Origin: Alisma plantago-aquatica
Taxonomy: Eukaryota; Streptophyta; Magnoliopsida; Alismatales; Alismataceae
DNA length: 64,000 nt
Reading direction: 5' to 3'
Assembly (NCBI GenBank): GCA_963693085.1
Contig: OY856412.1
Span: forward strand, 1,128,364,244 to 1,128,428,243
Of this stretch, positions 54,640 through 64,000 are shown piece after piece. The notes below the pieces were generated by a model. It worked only from the letters and a program-made list of their open reading frames with translations. It was not told the origin of the DNA and searched no databases. The position numbers and the translations under genes are program-made. Every line of letters begins with the position of its first letter. Within the stretch, counting starts at the first letter, position 1.

Positions 54640-57600
54640 ATCAAAATCCTTATTTGGAACTACTACGTACTAGGCAAACTCGGTGGTTTAGATTCTATCT
54701 AGAGTTGGTTCTAGAGCGAATGTCTAAGTCTTGTTTTCATCTCAAAAACTAAGATGGAAGAAATGCAAGTCAGAAAGTAAAAAAGAAATGGTTTTGTGGA
54801 TGGAATCTGTGTCAAACGCATGGAAAGATCAGGAGGTAAAGGCATGTGGTAGAGGGATATAGAAGTGGAAATCCTAAGTTTCTTGCAACATCAAGTTGAT
54901 TGTCTTGTTATTGAGGAGGATGGTATTCATCAATGGAGAGCCATTGGGATCTACCACTGGCCTGAACAACAACAAAAGTTCAACACGCTAAATCTGATGC
55001 ACTGTTTTAAATAGGAACAAGTGCTACCGTCATATTCTTTGGGAAATTTCAATGAGATCATATCCAATGACAAAAAGTAGGGAGGCTCACCAAAGCAGAA
55101 CATGTGGATGCAAGATTTGAAGGATGTGATTGATAACTACACCTTACTAGATCTTGGTATCTTGGGAAACAAATACACATGACATCAGGGTATCACTACA
55201 AATACTTTGGTGAGAGAAAGACTGGACATATCCCTTGCCACTTTGAATGGAGACAACTATTCACCTAGTCAAAGTGATTTGCCTTGCAATGTACAAATCT
55301 GATCATGTTTTCATTGCTCATTACTACTGATAGAGGAGAGGTGTAGAAAAAAGGAGAGATATTCCTATTTTTGAGCCCACGTGGCTGTCAGAAGAAGGGT
55401 GTGATGATACTATCAAGAATCAGTGGGAAGTGTTTACCACGGGTGGTACCAAGGGAAAATTTAATCATGTGGTTAAAATCTTGCAACATGGGAAAAAATC
55501 ATTTTGATGATTTGAGGAAAATATGTAGTAAATAAAAAAAAGTCTAAAAGATGAACAAAGGAAACAACCTGATAATGTGGTTCTTAAAAGGAGCAAGGAA
55601 CTATCTGAAGAATCAGAATACTGGCACAAACAAGAAGATGTGTACTTATGTGCTAGAGTAAGAGTGAATGAAATGAAGGCAGGAGATAAGAATACATTAT
55701 ATTTTCATCATAAATCTTCACAGAGTAAGAATAGAAACACCATTGTGAGTGTCAAAGACAAACAAAGGGTATCACACCCATAGGAGGAAGAGATAGAGAA
55801 GCAGTGATTGACTTCTTTATAGATCTGTTCAAGACTTCTAATCCATGTGGCATGGAAGAGGACTTGTAGTCTGCATAGGAATATTTCTGAGGAGATGAAC
55901 TGCACTCTAGAAAAACAATATGGTAGAAGAAATTTGGAGGGAACTCAACCAAATCCATCGAAATAAAGCACCAGGCCCAGATGACTTTCCACCATGAATG
56001 CATGAACATTGCTAATACTATTAGCCAGTATGAACGGGCGTCAGGCCAGATGATAAATCTCCAGAAGACGGAGTTGGCTTTTAGCAAATGTGTGAGCAGG
56101 GAGTCCAGACAAGAGCTGCAAGGAATTGTTAAAGTATATGAAGTTGATAGACATGCCAAATACTTGGGGCTTCCAATATCCATGGGTAGAGCACATAAAC
56201 AAACCTTCAATTTTGTCAAAGAAAGAGTGTGAAAAAAACTGCAGGGATGGAAAGAAAAGTTTTTGTCTAAGATGGCAAAGGAAGCACTCATCAAGGCTAT
56301 TGCACATGCAATTATGTCATACATTATGAGCATTTTTCATATCCTCATGGGAGTACATAATGATATTTCGAGCAACATTGCGAGATTCTGGTGGAGAGCA
56401 AAAGATACAGAAAGGAAAATATACTCGCTTTGCTAGACAAAGATGTCGAAGCCAAAGAGAGAAGGGGGGCTTGGCTTTCTAGACATGCATGTCATCAACC
56501 AAGCCCTCTTAGAAAAACATTCTATGGAGGCTCTTGCTGAAGACAGACTCATTAGCATACCGAGTTACGAAGGCCGGATATTTTCCCAAGACTTCCATTC
56601 TAGAGGCAATGAGGGTGCACAATTGTAGCTACACGTGGAGGAGGTATGGGGAGTAAAGCCAGTTATCCTAGAAGGTGTGTAATGATGGGTTGGTTCTAGA
56701 AAGTTCGTACATATCTGGAAGGACATGTGGTGCAAAACAAAATGGAAATATTGGAGGTTTTCCAACAAGACAATGGGGGGACGCCAACAAAGGTGGAGGA
56801 TCTGATTGAAAAAACCACATGCACACGGAACGTGGAAATTCTGCATACTTCCCTCCTAATATTTGCACAAAGATCAAAATTACTACAATGATTCCTAGAT
56901 TTCCATAGGACATACCTTTCTAGTGGACAGATCCAAAAGAAACCTTCTCGACAATGACTTCCTATTGGTTGAGCCATCTAGGAACGAGGGAGTTTGTCAA
57001 CAACCATAGTAGGGTGAACCAAAAAAACTCGGCGTATCATCTGGAAGGTCATCTTGGCCACTGAAGATACGTCACTTCTTGTTGTAGGTTTGCACTGATG
57101 GGCTTGCAACTAAAGGAAGACTGTTTGATTGACATTGTGATATCGATGGGAGATGCCCACTTTGCAACAATGAGAAAGAGACTATCTAACACATGTTGTT
57201 TGCATGTCCAGAGACTAGAAGTACATGGGAATCGTGCCAGGTAGTCTCTTCCATCGGGGCTTTAAAGGATGTCTGTACTAGCGAGGTGGTCAGTCTACGC
57301 AATGAGAAGCTCTCGGAGGACGAGTTGGACAAAGATGTTGCTACAATGTGGGGTGTTTGGGGTTTTTACAATAGATCAGTCTTTGGTGAGCCAATACGGG
57401 AGGCTTTCATTCTGACGTAATAGGTGGGGGGCTCTGGGTCAGGATTACAATAAGGTAAACAAGAAGACACCTAATGCATCTAAGGATGAGATTGGCACAA
57501 GGCGATAGGAATGGACGGAGCCGGCGGTAGGTCTATTGAAACTGAACCCCGATGTGGCTTTTTCAGACCAAGGCTCAACGGAGATTGGTTGGATTTTCCG

Positions 57601-57998
57601 AGACAGAAATGACCGGGCTCTTGGTGTAATGGCATAGGAATAATAGGCGCAACTAAGTCCAATACTAGGATAAGCTACATTAGTTTTGTTCGACGTCAAA
57701 TAGGACATGGAGGGGTAGTGGAAGCACAATCAAGTGGAGTTGGAATATTTCGTCCTCATCCAGGAGCTATGATAGCCAGGAGGACACCAGGATCACCTCG
57801 ATCTCATTGTCAAGGATATCATACATTGTGGTAGTCTTTTTTTCATACTTTTCCTTTTCTTATGTTAGTAGAAGGTACAATTTTGTTGCTCATGTTGTTG
57901 CAAAACTAGCTAGCAATGGGCAATGTACGACCAATACGAAATTATCTAATGTCCCTGACCAGGTCTTGAAACTTGTCTGTCGTGATTCTTTGAATTAA
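54640..57998 (+). pseudogene. LINE ORF2: endonuclease, RT remnant, zinc-binding region, RNase H-like
   Basis: Reading through shifts: IKILIWNYYVLG at 54640 (family MKILSWNCRGLG) starts the APE-type endonuclease, with LGNFNEIISNDKK (family GDFNEI; catalytic Asp now Asn), RERLDISLA and a terminal SDH (~55,300). The linker WHKQEDVYLCA...GDKNTLYFHH precedes RT. KAPGPDDFPP (55,970) jumps straight to QYERASGQMINLQKTELAFS (56,020), so the RT palm with F/YADD is deleted. KYLGLPISMGRAH, KKLQGWKEKFLSK and MSKPKREGGLGFLDM follow. A zinc-binding region (CPLCNNEKET...HMLFACPETRSTWE, ~57,150-57,220) and an RNase H-like domain (LKLNPDVAFSDQG, RRYNFVAHVVAKLAS) end it. It cannot retrotranspose. Confidence 0.9.
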
Positions 57999-58018
57999 TG
58001 AAAGGGAATCTTACCTTA

Positions 58019-58027
58019 AAAAACTAG
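58019..58027. other. Candidate LINE target-site duplication, right copy
   Basis: AAAAACTAG, after the LINE end TTACCTTA; matches 25305-25313. Confidence 0.5.
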
Positions 58028-60000
58028 TATTAATTTTTTTTTCTTTCTCAAATATATAGTACATCATTTAACTAATCAATAACATTCATTTTAGCATAAT
58101 AAGAAAGGTTACAACAAAGTTAACTTTTAATAGAAGAAAGAGATCTCACTTAAGTTACATCAAGTACATCTATTTACAAACTGCTCTATTTTCTCACTCT
58201 CACATTTCTAGGATCCAGAAGAAGAATAAGAGACCATCTAATTATTCTAACAATTTGTCTTGAGACCTCAACATGTCTATTCTTGATGAAATTAAGCTTC
58301 TAAGTCCTCTTGCAAGGCTAGACCTTGTCTAAAAATGTTTTGGTAGATTATATGAGCTACTGGCTTAGGACGTAGAAAATCAATAGTAAACCATAGTAAC
58401 TCATATGTATGTTGTTAATAAAAATATTAACTCATAAGAATACTAGACAAGTGATGTTTAAATCACAGTACACGACAAAAAAATTGATAATTATCTATAT
58501 TTGTAAACAACTAAATCCATTAATAATGTCTATTTTAATTTCTTCAATTATGTGCCATGGACCCACATGAAGTGTACCACGACATGTGACATCATCATAG
58601 CAAGTTATGATCTCTGTGTACATGACTTAGAGTAGAATTGAGGACTCTAAGTCTACTATCTAACTACCCGATCTGCAACGGGCCTTGTCATGTTTGGCCT
58701 CGGAGGCTAATGAGAACATATGGATTATTTACACTCATCCTCTAAATGTGGATACTCAGGCAGAAAGTTAAAATACACCAGCTTAACACTTTACATAAGT
58801 GGTTCTACAAGGATTGACCAACCGACTAGTATTATATTTCTTTAAACTAAACCGACTTCCACTAGAGTTTATGATAAATGCTAGGTACTCCACTATTTTA
58901 AGGAGTCCATCATTGGGCTTAAGACTCCTGTAACTCTCTGGTATGCTCTGACTACCTTATCCTAGACTCTATCATTTGGTTTGCATTTTTCCTCCTTCAG
59001 CATGCAGACCACTGTGATAGATTATATAGTGTTCTGGACATCTAAAGTCTAGCAATTCTTTTGTTTCAAAAGCAATAACTCATTAATGGATAGTTCTTAT
59101 CTTAACTCTATACTGTTGGTACACTAAATTCTAGCATCAAATAAGATAGTGGCATTGATAAAAGAATATTCTTTAACTAATAACTGATGATTTATAATTT
59201 CCATTGAGATATCCAATTTATTGTAACTCATATACTCTAAATAGAGACAATTATTAATCAGGTCATGAATGCACAATATAATTTATTAGTTATTGAAATT
59301 GCAAAACATGGTTTGATGTTGCCTCAAATTCAACTCTTATAGTTCATCATGTCTCAAGACAAATTATTAATATCATATATATTGCATCTCAAACAAAATG
59401 AATCGATCATTATTATAACTGAGATTTAGTACTACTTACTAATAAAATTCATGATATGAATTATCAACCAGAATAGTACTACAACCATATGCCATTTGAC
59501 ATTCTTATTGACAAATAAAGGTTTGGATCTGATCTTATGTCTTGATTCTCAGATGTAATATTGGTAATTCTAAATTTTTCTCTATTAATCTTGGATTTAG
59601 CACTAAAACCTCAAAATCCACCTTCTAACAGTGTATTGATAGATATATTGATATAAACATGACCTATTTTGGATCAAGATGAAGACGAGAGTAAGAAGAG
59701 ATCCTATTGTAAGCATCTCATTAGATCTCAAGAAAGGGATAAAGTAGAAGAGAGGAGATCTACAGTAAAAAAACTACCTACCACGATCGACTAAGGGTTA
59801 TGCCATTAGTTCTCCTTGTTCTTCCCAAAACTCACCCTATAAATAAAACTCCATTCATCTATTGTGTGGTTTAGGGAATTGGTTGTGTGTCTAATTGAAA
59901 TACAAATCCAACAATACAAATTTCTTCTAATTTAGATATATATAGAAAATATTATGGTCATTTACTGATTAGTTGTTATGGGAAGTAATCCAGTTCATTT
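58028..60000. other. AT-rich DNA without recognised features
   Basis: About 2 kb with no frame of note, no LTR pair and no clear RNA gene. It could include the decayed 3' LTR of minus-strand element G, whose polypurine tract is at 60,718, but no matching LTR was found. Confidence 0.4.
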
Positions 60001-60009
60001 CCTATCGAT

Positions 60010-60305
60010 TTGCATGGCTCTACGTCTGTGTAGCTAACGATCTACATGGTTGTCATTCTACATGGCTTTCGGCCTACATGGTCAATTAGACTGTGCAAAT
60101 GTTCTAGTCATCAACCTACATGGCCATCGGTCTGCATGGCCATCAGGGGTCTGATCATCAACATGTGTGACCATCAGTCTGCATGGCCTTCAGCCTATGT
60201 GGCATTCAGTCTATGTGGTCTTCGGTCTATGTGACTGTCAGTCTATATTGCCTTTAGCATGTGTGGCATTTAGTATGTGTGCCCTTCAGTCTGCATGGTC
60301 AATCA
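60010..60305. repeat. Degenerate 16-bp minisatellite
   Basis: About 14 diverged units built on TCTRCATGGCCWTCAG run in tandem. Examples are TCTACATGGCTTTCGG (~60,055), CCTACATGGCCATCGG (~60,117), CCTATGTGGCATTCAG (~60,193), TCTATGTGGTCTTCGG (~60,209) and TATGTGTGCCCTTCAG (~60,275). The middle is interrupted by short non-repeat pieces. The period is not a multiple of three, so it is non-coding. Confidence 0.85.
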
Positions 60306-60717
60306 GGCTAACAAAAGTGTAGAATAAAGTTAGTTATGCACATGTTTACTAAAATCACCATATTTCTCTTATTTTAACTCCAATTTGGTTCATTCTTTTT
60401 TTACGATTCATAATTGAATTATCTACAACATAAAATACTAGTTTGATCAAGTTCTCATATGAGTAATTTTTTTAATATGTTTTCCATTAATATCTTTAGT
60501 TCTCTTTGCACAAAAATGTGTGGGGTACTACTATATCAACTGGAACTCCAATCTACTAATATGTTCAATCCTGATTTTAAATCTTCAAAACAAAGGCTTA
60601 AAATAACTCTGGATAAGATAAAGAACAAGGTAATTATAATTTTGACAAAAGCATTATTAATATTAAGGCTATATTTAATCATAAACTTACCAATATGAAT
60701 ATTTATGGTTTGTAAGA
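60306..60717. other. AT-rich DNA between minisatellite and element G
   Basis: Nothing recognised; by position it would be the start of the 3' LTR of element G on the minus strand. The plus frame 60459-60698 has low-complexity composition and is probably chance. Confidence 0.35.
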
Positions 60718-61790
60718 ATCTTCCCCTCTAATAAAAGTTTCATCTCAAAATTCATAGAAGAGGAAAGGATAATAATTTACCATAAATCTAATGTTGCCTA
60801 AAAAATTGTAGGGATATCTTTAGATGCTACTCATGTTGTTTTGCATCTTTGGAATATGTAATAATATCATCTATAAACACTACTACAAACTAATCTAAGT
60901 ATGGATCATGTCCATAACTACTGTTGGGGCATTTGTCAGTCCAAAAGACATAACTAGAGACTCATAAATCTCAAATCTTGTTTTGGATGTTGATTTAGGT
61001 ACATTTTATGCCTTATTCTTAACTAATCATAACATGACCTAAGATCTATCTATAAAAAGATTGTTGCTTCACTAAGCTGATGAAACAGGTCGTCAATCCT
61101 GGACTGAGGACATTTTAATGATTATATTATTCAATTGCCATTATATTGTACAAAACCCTATGGTTCTAACCTTTCTATTCACAAACAATATTGGAGCTCC
61201 TGAAGGTGATGTACTCGGGTGAATAAAACCCTTTTCAAGTAACTCTTATAACCAGGTTTTTAATTCCTTACTCTGCAAGTGCCATTGTATAGGATGTTAA
61301 TGCTATTGGGTGATTACTAGGTAAAATTTATATCTCAAAGTCAACATCTCTCTCAGGAGGAAAACCTAATAACTCATCACGAAAGACATCTAGGAACACA
61401 CATAGTACTGGAACATCCTCTATATTGGATGTTCTTTTCTCTACCCTTGAATCTACCACATGTACTGGGTAGGTCTCACACCCCTTACTTATCATCTTAT
61501 TAGCTACTTCAGTTGATATTATACACATGGGTAAGACTTTTCTATTTCTAATAAAGACACATGAAAATCCACCTTGTGGAAAGATAGGTTCATTGTTTCA
61601 ATAATCCAATTGGACATGGTATGTCTTAAGACAGTCCATACCCAAAATAATTTGAAAAGAATTAATGTCTAAGGGATTGATACTAACTACTATGGTGTAC
61701 CCACTAAAACTCAAGAGACATCTAGGACACACTTTTGTTGAAACTATTGGCTCACCTAATAGTAATGTAACATACTAGATCTCAAACCCT
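60718..61790 (-). mobile_element. Element G: internally deleted Ty3/gypsy fragment
   Basis: A minus-strand chromovirus fragment running protease, start of RT, then directly a polypurine tract (minus TTATTAGAGGGGAAGATT, 60737-60720). The distal RT, RNase H and integrase (usually ~2.5 kb) are missing between ~60,790 and 60,740, so a large internal deletion occurred. A related 5' end may lie near 63,850. Confidence 0.7.
60780..61765 (-). pseudogene. Element G protease and N-terminal RT
   Basis: On the minus strand: protease pieces (FQIILGMDCLKTYHVQLDY, family VILGMDWLxxYHAxLD; ~61,660-61,600). Then CIISTEVANKMISKGCETY and FLDVFRDELLGFPPERDVDF (61,528-61,328; family FPDVFPEELPGLPPxREVEF), [17 protein letters not shown] (~61,245-61,185), and EIYESLVMSFGLTNAPTVVM (~60,990-60,930; family YEFLVMPFGLTNAPAVFM). 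The next phrase, degraded FxDDIITYSKDAKQH (~60,880-60,830), is the catalytic region. Many frameshifts and stops. Confidence 0.82.
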
Positions 61791-62269
61791 ACCCTAGAAA
61801 TTTGATATTTTTGGATGTAGCCAAACAAGGTTGAGGATAGACCTAGGTGAGGTTTAGTATAATCTTATGAGTTAATGCATATATAAATAACCTTAAAGTA
61901 ACCTAATATTTTCATATTAGTCTCAAGTCAATAATAGGCACATAAAATATGTCACATGAGATAATAATGAATAATATGTAATAATCACCCATAACTCTTT
62001 TGGCTGATAATATTAAGCTATGGAACATAAATGGAATGAGAAATAGTGATAATAATGAAATAATGTATTAATAATACCCACAAATATTAATTGTGACACA
62101 ACTCATACAAATAAATTCCAAAAGTGAAATCTAAGTTAAAAATCGTGTTCCTTGGGAGTCAAGTTTCACATTATTCACATAATAATAAATAATTTAATTC
62201 TAATTGGAAAAGAAGATGTGTGTTTTCCCCCAAAATATCAAATAAAATATTAAATGACTCCAAAATAGA

Positions 62270-62700
62270 AAAAAAGCTTGGAATCATAATATACATAATA
62301 AATATATCCTTTGGGTGAATTTTCATCCAATTTGGAGGAAGTTTGCTTAAAAGGTGTAATCAGGAGAGAGAGAGAGTGTGTGTAGAACCTTCAAAATATT
62401 AAATAATTATACAAACAACTCCAACATGTAAAATTGATGGCAAATTCATATCCAACACATTAAATATGACTTATGGGTGAAGTTTCATTAATTTTGGAGA
62501 ATCTTAAAGCCATTAATGCATGAGGAAAGAGAAAAACAGATTTTATTTATTTGACATATTATAAGTTCTCAAAAGCCAAATCTATTTGTATAATTGGAAT
62601 CTACATGCTTTAATTGGACTATGTGCAAAATTTCAATTAATTTGGGACTCGTTTGCACACTCAAAGGAAAGAGAAAATTAGAAATAAATTTAATATACCA
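62270..62700. repeat. Three diverged ~150-bp tandem repeats
   Basis: The phrases GGGTGAATTTTCATCCAATT (~62,314), GGGTGAAGTTTCATTAATTT (~62,477) and GTGCAAAATTTCAATTAATT (~62,622) mark equivalent points. Each is followed ~50 bases later by a GA-rich run (gagagagag, aggaaagagaaa, aaaggaaagagaaa). This type of internal duplication is common in plant LTRs. Confidence 0.55.
62364..62384. repeat. GA/GT microsatellite
   Basis: A short (GA)n run followed by (GT)n: gagagagagagagtgtgtgt. Confidence 0.8.
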
Positions 62701-63330
62701 CTTTATTTGAATCCCATTTTGACTATGATTCCCGGTTTAATTATTTGTCCCGCTATCAATTGGGCGGACGTGGATCTGAGTCATCCAATTTTCAATCTAA
62801 TGGACCCAAAGCCGTCACCTACCTCGAGTCAGACAAGGATCAAGCTAGCGGCCGTGTGTTTTTCAAACCAGATATCTCCCTCAAATCTCAATGGTTTTGC
62901 ATGATTTCTTCTCTAGTAGTTTCCAAATGAAAATTTGCATCCTTTGATCCCTTTCTTATGTTGTTTGATTGAGAATTTGGGAAATGCCCAAATCTTGGGT
63001 ATGCAGCTTCGCATCCACCTTCCTCTTCTTCAATCCACGCCTATATATATCGGTACCCCAAGCATCGCCAGCATCAATGTGTGTTTGTTCTTGCTCCAAT
63101 TCTCTATTGGTCGAGTTTTGTGCCGCCACTGAGGTTTCTTATTCCCTGGGCTTGTGTCTATTCTCATGCGATCATGATAGAGCCAACAAGAAAATTTAGC
63201 ACGTTGGTGAATTCAGTTGAGCTATCCTTTTCTTTTTCTTCTATTGCATTGTCAAATAATCGTGTAGTGTGTTTCTTCCCAAATCATCACTCACATGCTT
63301 AGACTGCATTGCATCCATGAACGTGTTACA

Positions 63331-64000
63331 CCCCAATCTCACAATTACTACTAATCATGATATTAGGATATAAATTGAGGATTTAATGTAATACAAAGAT
63401 CACCCTTAACTTTTTTTTCTTTTTCAAACTCTTTGTTTTCTCGCATTGAACCACATAAACTAACTTTATAAGAGAATTAAACTTTTATTTCTCTAATGTA
63501 ATCTCAGCATTAATGATACACATCCATACATTCATTATGTTTCTCACACTTTCATGTACATACGACATGACAATTATTTGTATTCTCTCTATTTAAGGAA
63601 ACAAACATACAAAGCATCATTTACAACTCTCTCACATCTATATAAGGACCTAGAGTGATAGGGACCGACTGAACTTAACTATACTCAGACTTAACTCTTG
63701 TGGTAGATCTACTTTGATGCAATGATATCTTCTTCAAGTCCATGTGATTTCCTTAAAAAAATTGAGTAGAGGGGTGAGCCTACTCCCCCAGTGAATGAGT
63801 ACTTCAAAGAAACAATCTAAAGCACTGATATAATTACAGATATACTTTTGAGACCCTGATATCAATTATAACAGCAGTAAGCTTTAAAGAGTCTAATAAT
63901 TGACAATCATAAATATGGAAGGATACTCTAGATATCTATAAGAGTGAATCAATATATGAAATGCTTGATTGATCATAAAGAGAACTAATAATTCAAAAAT
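63331..64000. other. AT-rich end of window, possible leader and primer site of element G
   Basis: No genes. At ~63,852-63,866 the minus strand reads TTGATATCAGGGTC, resembling a damaged methionine-tRNA primer site (TTGGTATCAGAGC). It is next to TATAACA, which could be the end of a minus-strand 5' LTR lying mostly beyond the window. If so, this stretch is the 5' leader of element G. Weak evidence. Confidence 0.3.

Larger units (their letters stand above)
25314..58018 (+). mobile_element. Element F: L1-type LINE, split by the Athila-like element
   Basis: The left part (25314-27155) carries a DUF4283-like ORF1 and the right part (54531-58018) the endonuclease, RT remnant, reverse-transcriptase zinc-binding and RNase H-like regions. 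Joined, they make about 5.3 kb in the usual plant L1 order. The element ends near TTACCTTAAAAAA. It is the oldest datable layer here, because E is inserted in it and D in E. All frames are broken and the RT core is deleted. Confidence 0.88.
61766..63330 (+). repeat. LTR-like AT-rich block
   Basis: It starts TGTAACATACTAG inside the protease remnant of G and could end at GTGTTACA (63330), giving 7-bp inverted ends (TGTAACA/TGTTACA). Inside are three diverged ~150-bp repeats (62.27-62.70 kb) and a plus-strand TATA-like CTATATATAT near 63,041. No 5-bp target duplication was found (AGTAA versus CCCCA), so it is not a clean solo LTR. Small plus frames at 62653-63302 are not supported as genes. Confidence 0.35.

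Noticed and set aside
58028..60000. tRNA or other RNA genes in the AT-rich DNA
   Set aside because: No cloverleaf-like boxes or conserved RNA motifs were recognised by eye; a tRNA scan would be needed to exclude them.
62653..63302. Overlapping plus-strand frames as a host gene
   Set aside because: Short, overlapping in three frames, no domain, no splice pattern I could support; the region looks LTR-like.
61766..63330. Solo LTR with TGTAACA/TGTTACA ends
   Set aside because: No 5-bp target duplication and no family match; reported only as an LTR-like block with low confidence.

Overview
This window is repeat-dense plant nuclear DNA with no convincing host gene. The evidence is angiosperm-type LTR retrotransposons (Ty3/gypsy chromoviruses, an Athila-like Ty3/gypsy element, Ty1/copia), a plant L1-type LINE with a DUF4283-like ORF1, initiator-methionine-tRNA primer sites, AAACCCTAA telobox motifs, and low gene density typical of a large plant genome. 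Every coding region is broken by stops and frameshifts. The species cannot be named from the sequence.

Layout. (A) 1-~6790, plus strand: 3' end of a Ty3/gypsy chromovirus (RNase H tail, integrase, chromodomain-like tail), polypurine tract and a very long 3' LTR carrying an array of near-perfect 24-bp palindromes. (B) ~6790-25228, plus: two tandem, defective copies of one Ty1/copia element that share the same nonsense codons. The second copy is split by (C) 12842-24016, plus: a complete but decayed 11.2-kb gypsy element with ~3.4-kb LTRs and a perfect GGCCT target duplication. (F) 25314-58018, plus: an L1-type LINE with candidate 9-bp target duplications. It is split by (E) 27156-54525, minus: a 16.6-kb (net) Athila-like element with a near-perfect duplication (ACAAG/ACCAG). 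The 5' LTR of E is in turn split by (D) 43432-54186, minus: a gypsy element related to C with a perfect GTGCA duplication. (G) 60.7-61.8 kb, minus: a deleted chromovirus protease/RT fragment, followed by LTR-like AT-rich DNA to the window end. The insertion order is LINE, then E, then D; and separately copia, then C.

The most interesting object is element E. Besides gag-pol it has, in the position where Athila elements carry an env-like gene, a ~4.9-kb same-strand reading frame (34920 down to 30048, about 1,620 codons, now with about three frameshifts and several stops). It reads as a basic, NLS-bearing, Athila-ORF1/plant-transposon-protein-like N-terminal part, a charged linker, a coiled coil, and then two successive Ulp1/SUMO-protease-like (C48) segments. 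Both C48 segments keep the His and Cys but have Asn where the Asp is expected. The spacer in front of this gene repeats the CG-rich palindromic motifs and TATA boxes seen in the LTR promoter of the same element, as if it has its own promoter. A second polypurine-like tract sits just behind the gene.

A further theme is short hairpin-forming tandem arrays: 2.96-4.56 kb inside LTR A, and 10.55-10.70 kb and 11.08-11.20 kb between the two copia copies. Coordinates of element ends rest on TG...CA ends, primer sites, polypurine tracts and target duplications read by eye; identity values were not computed.
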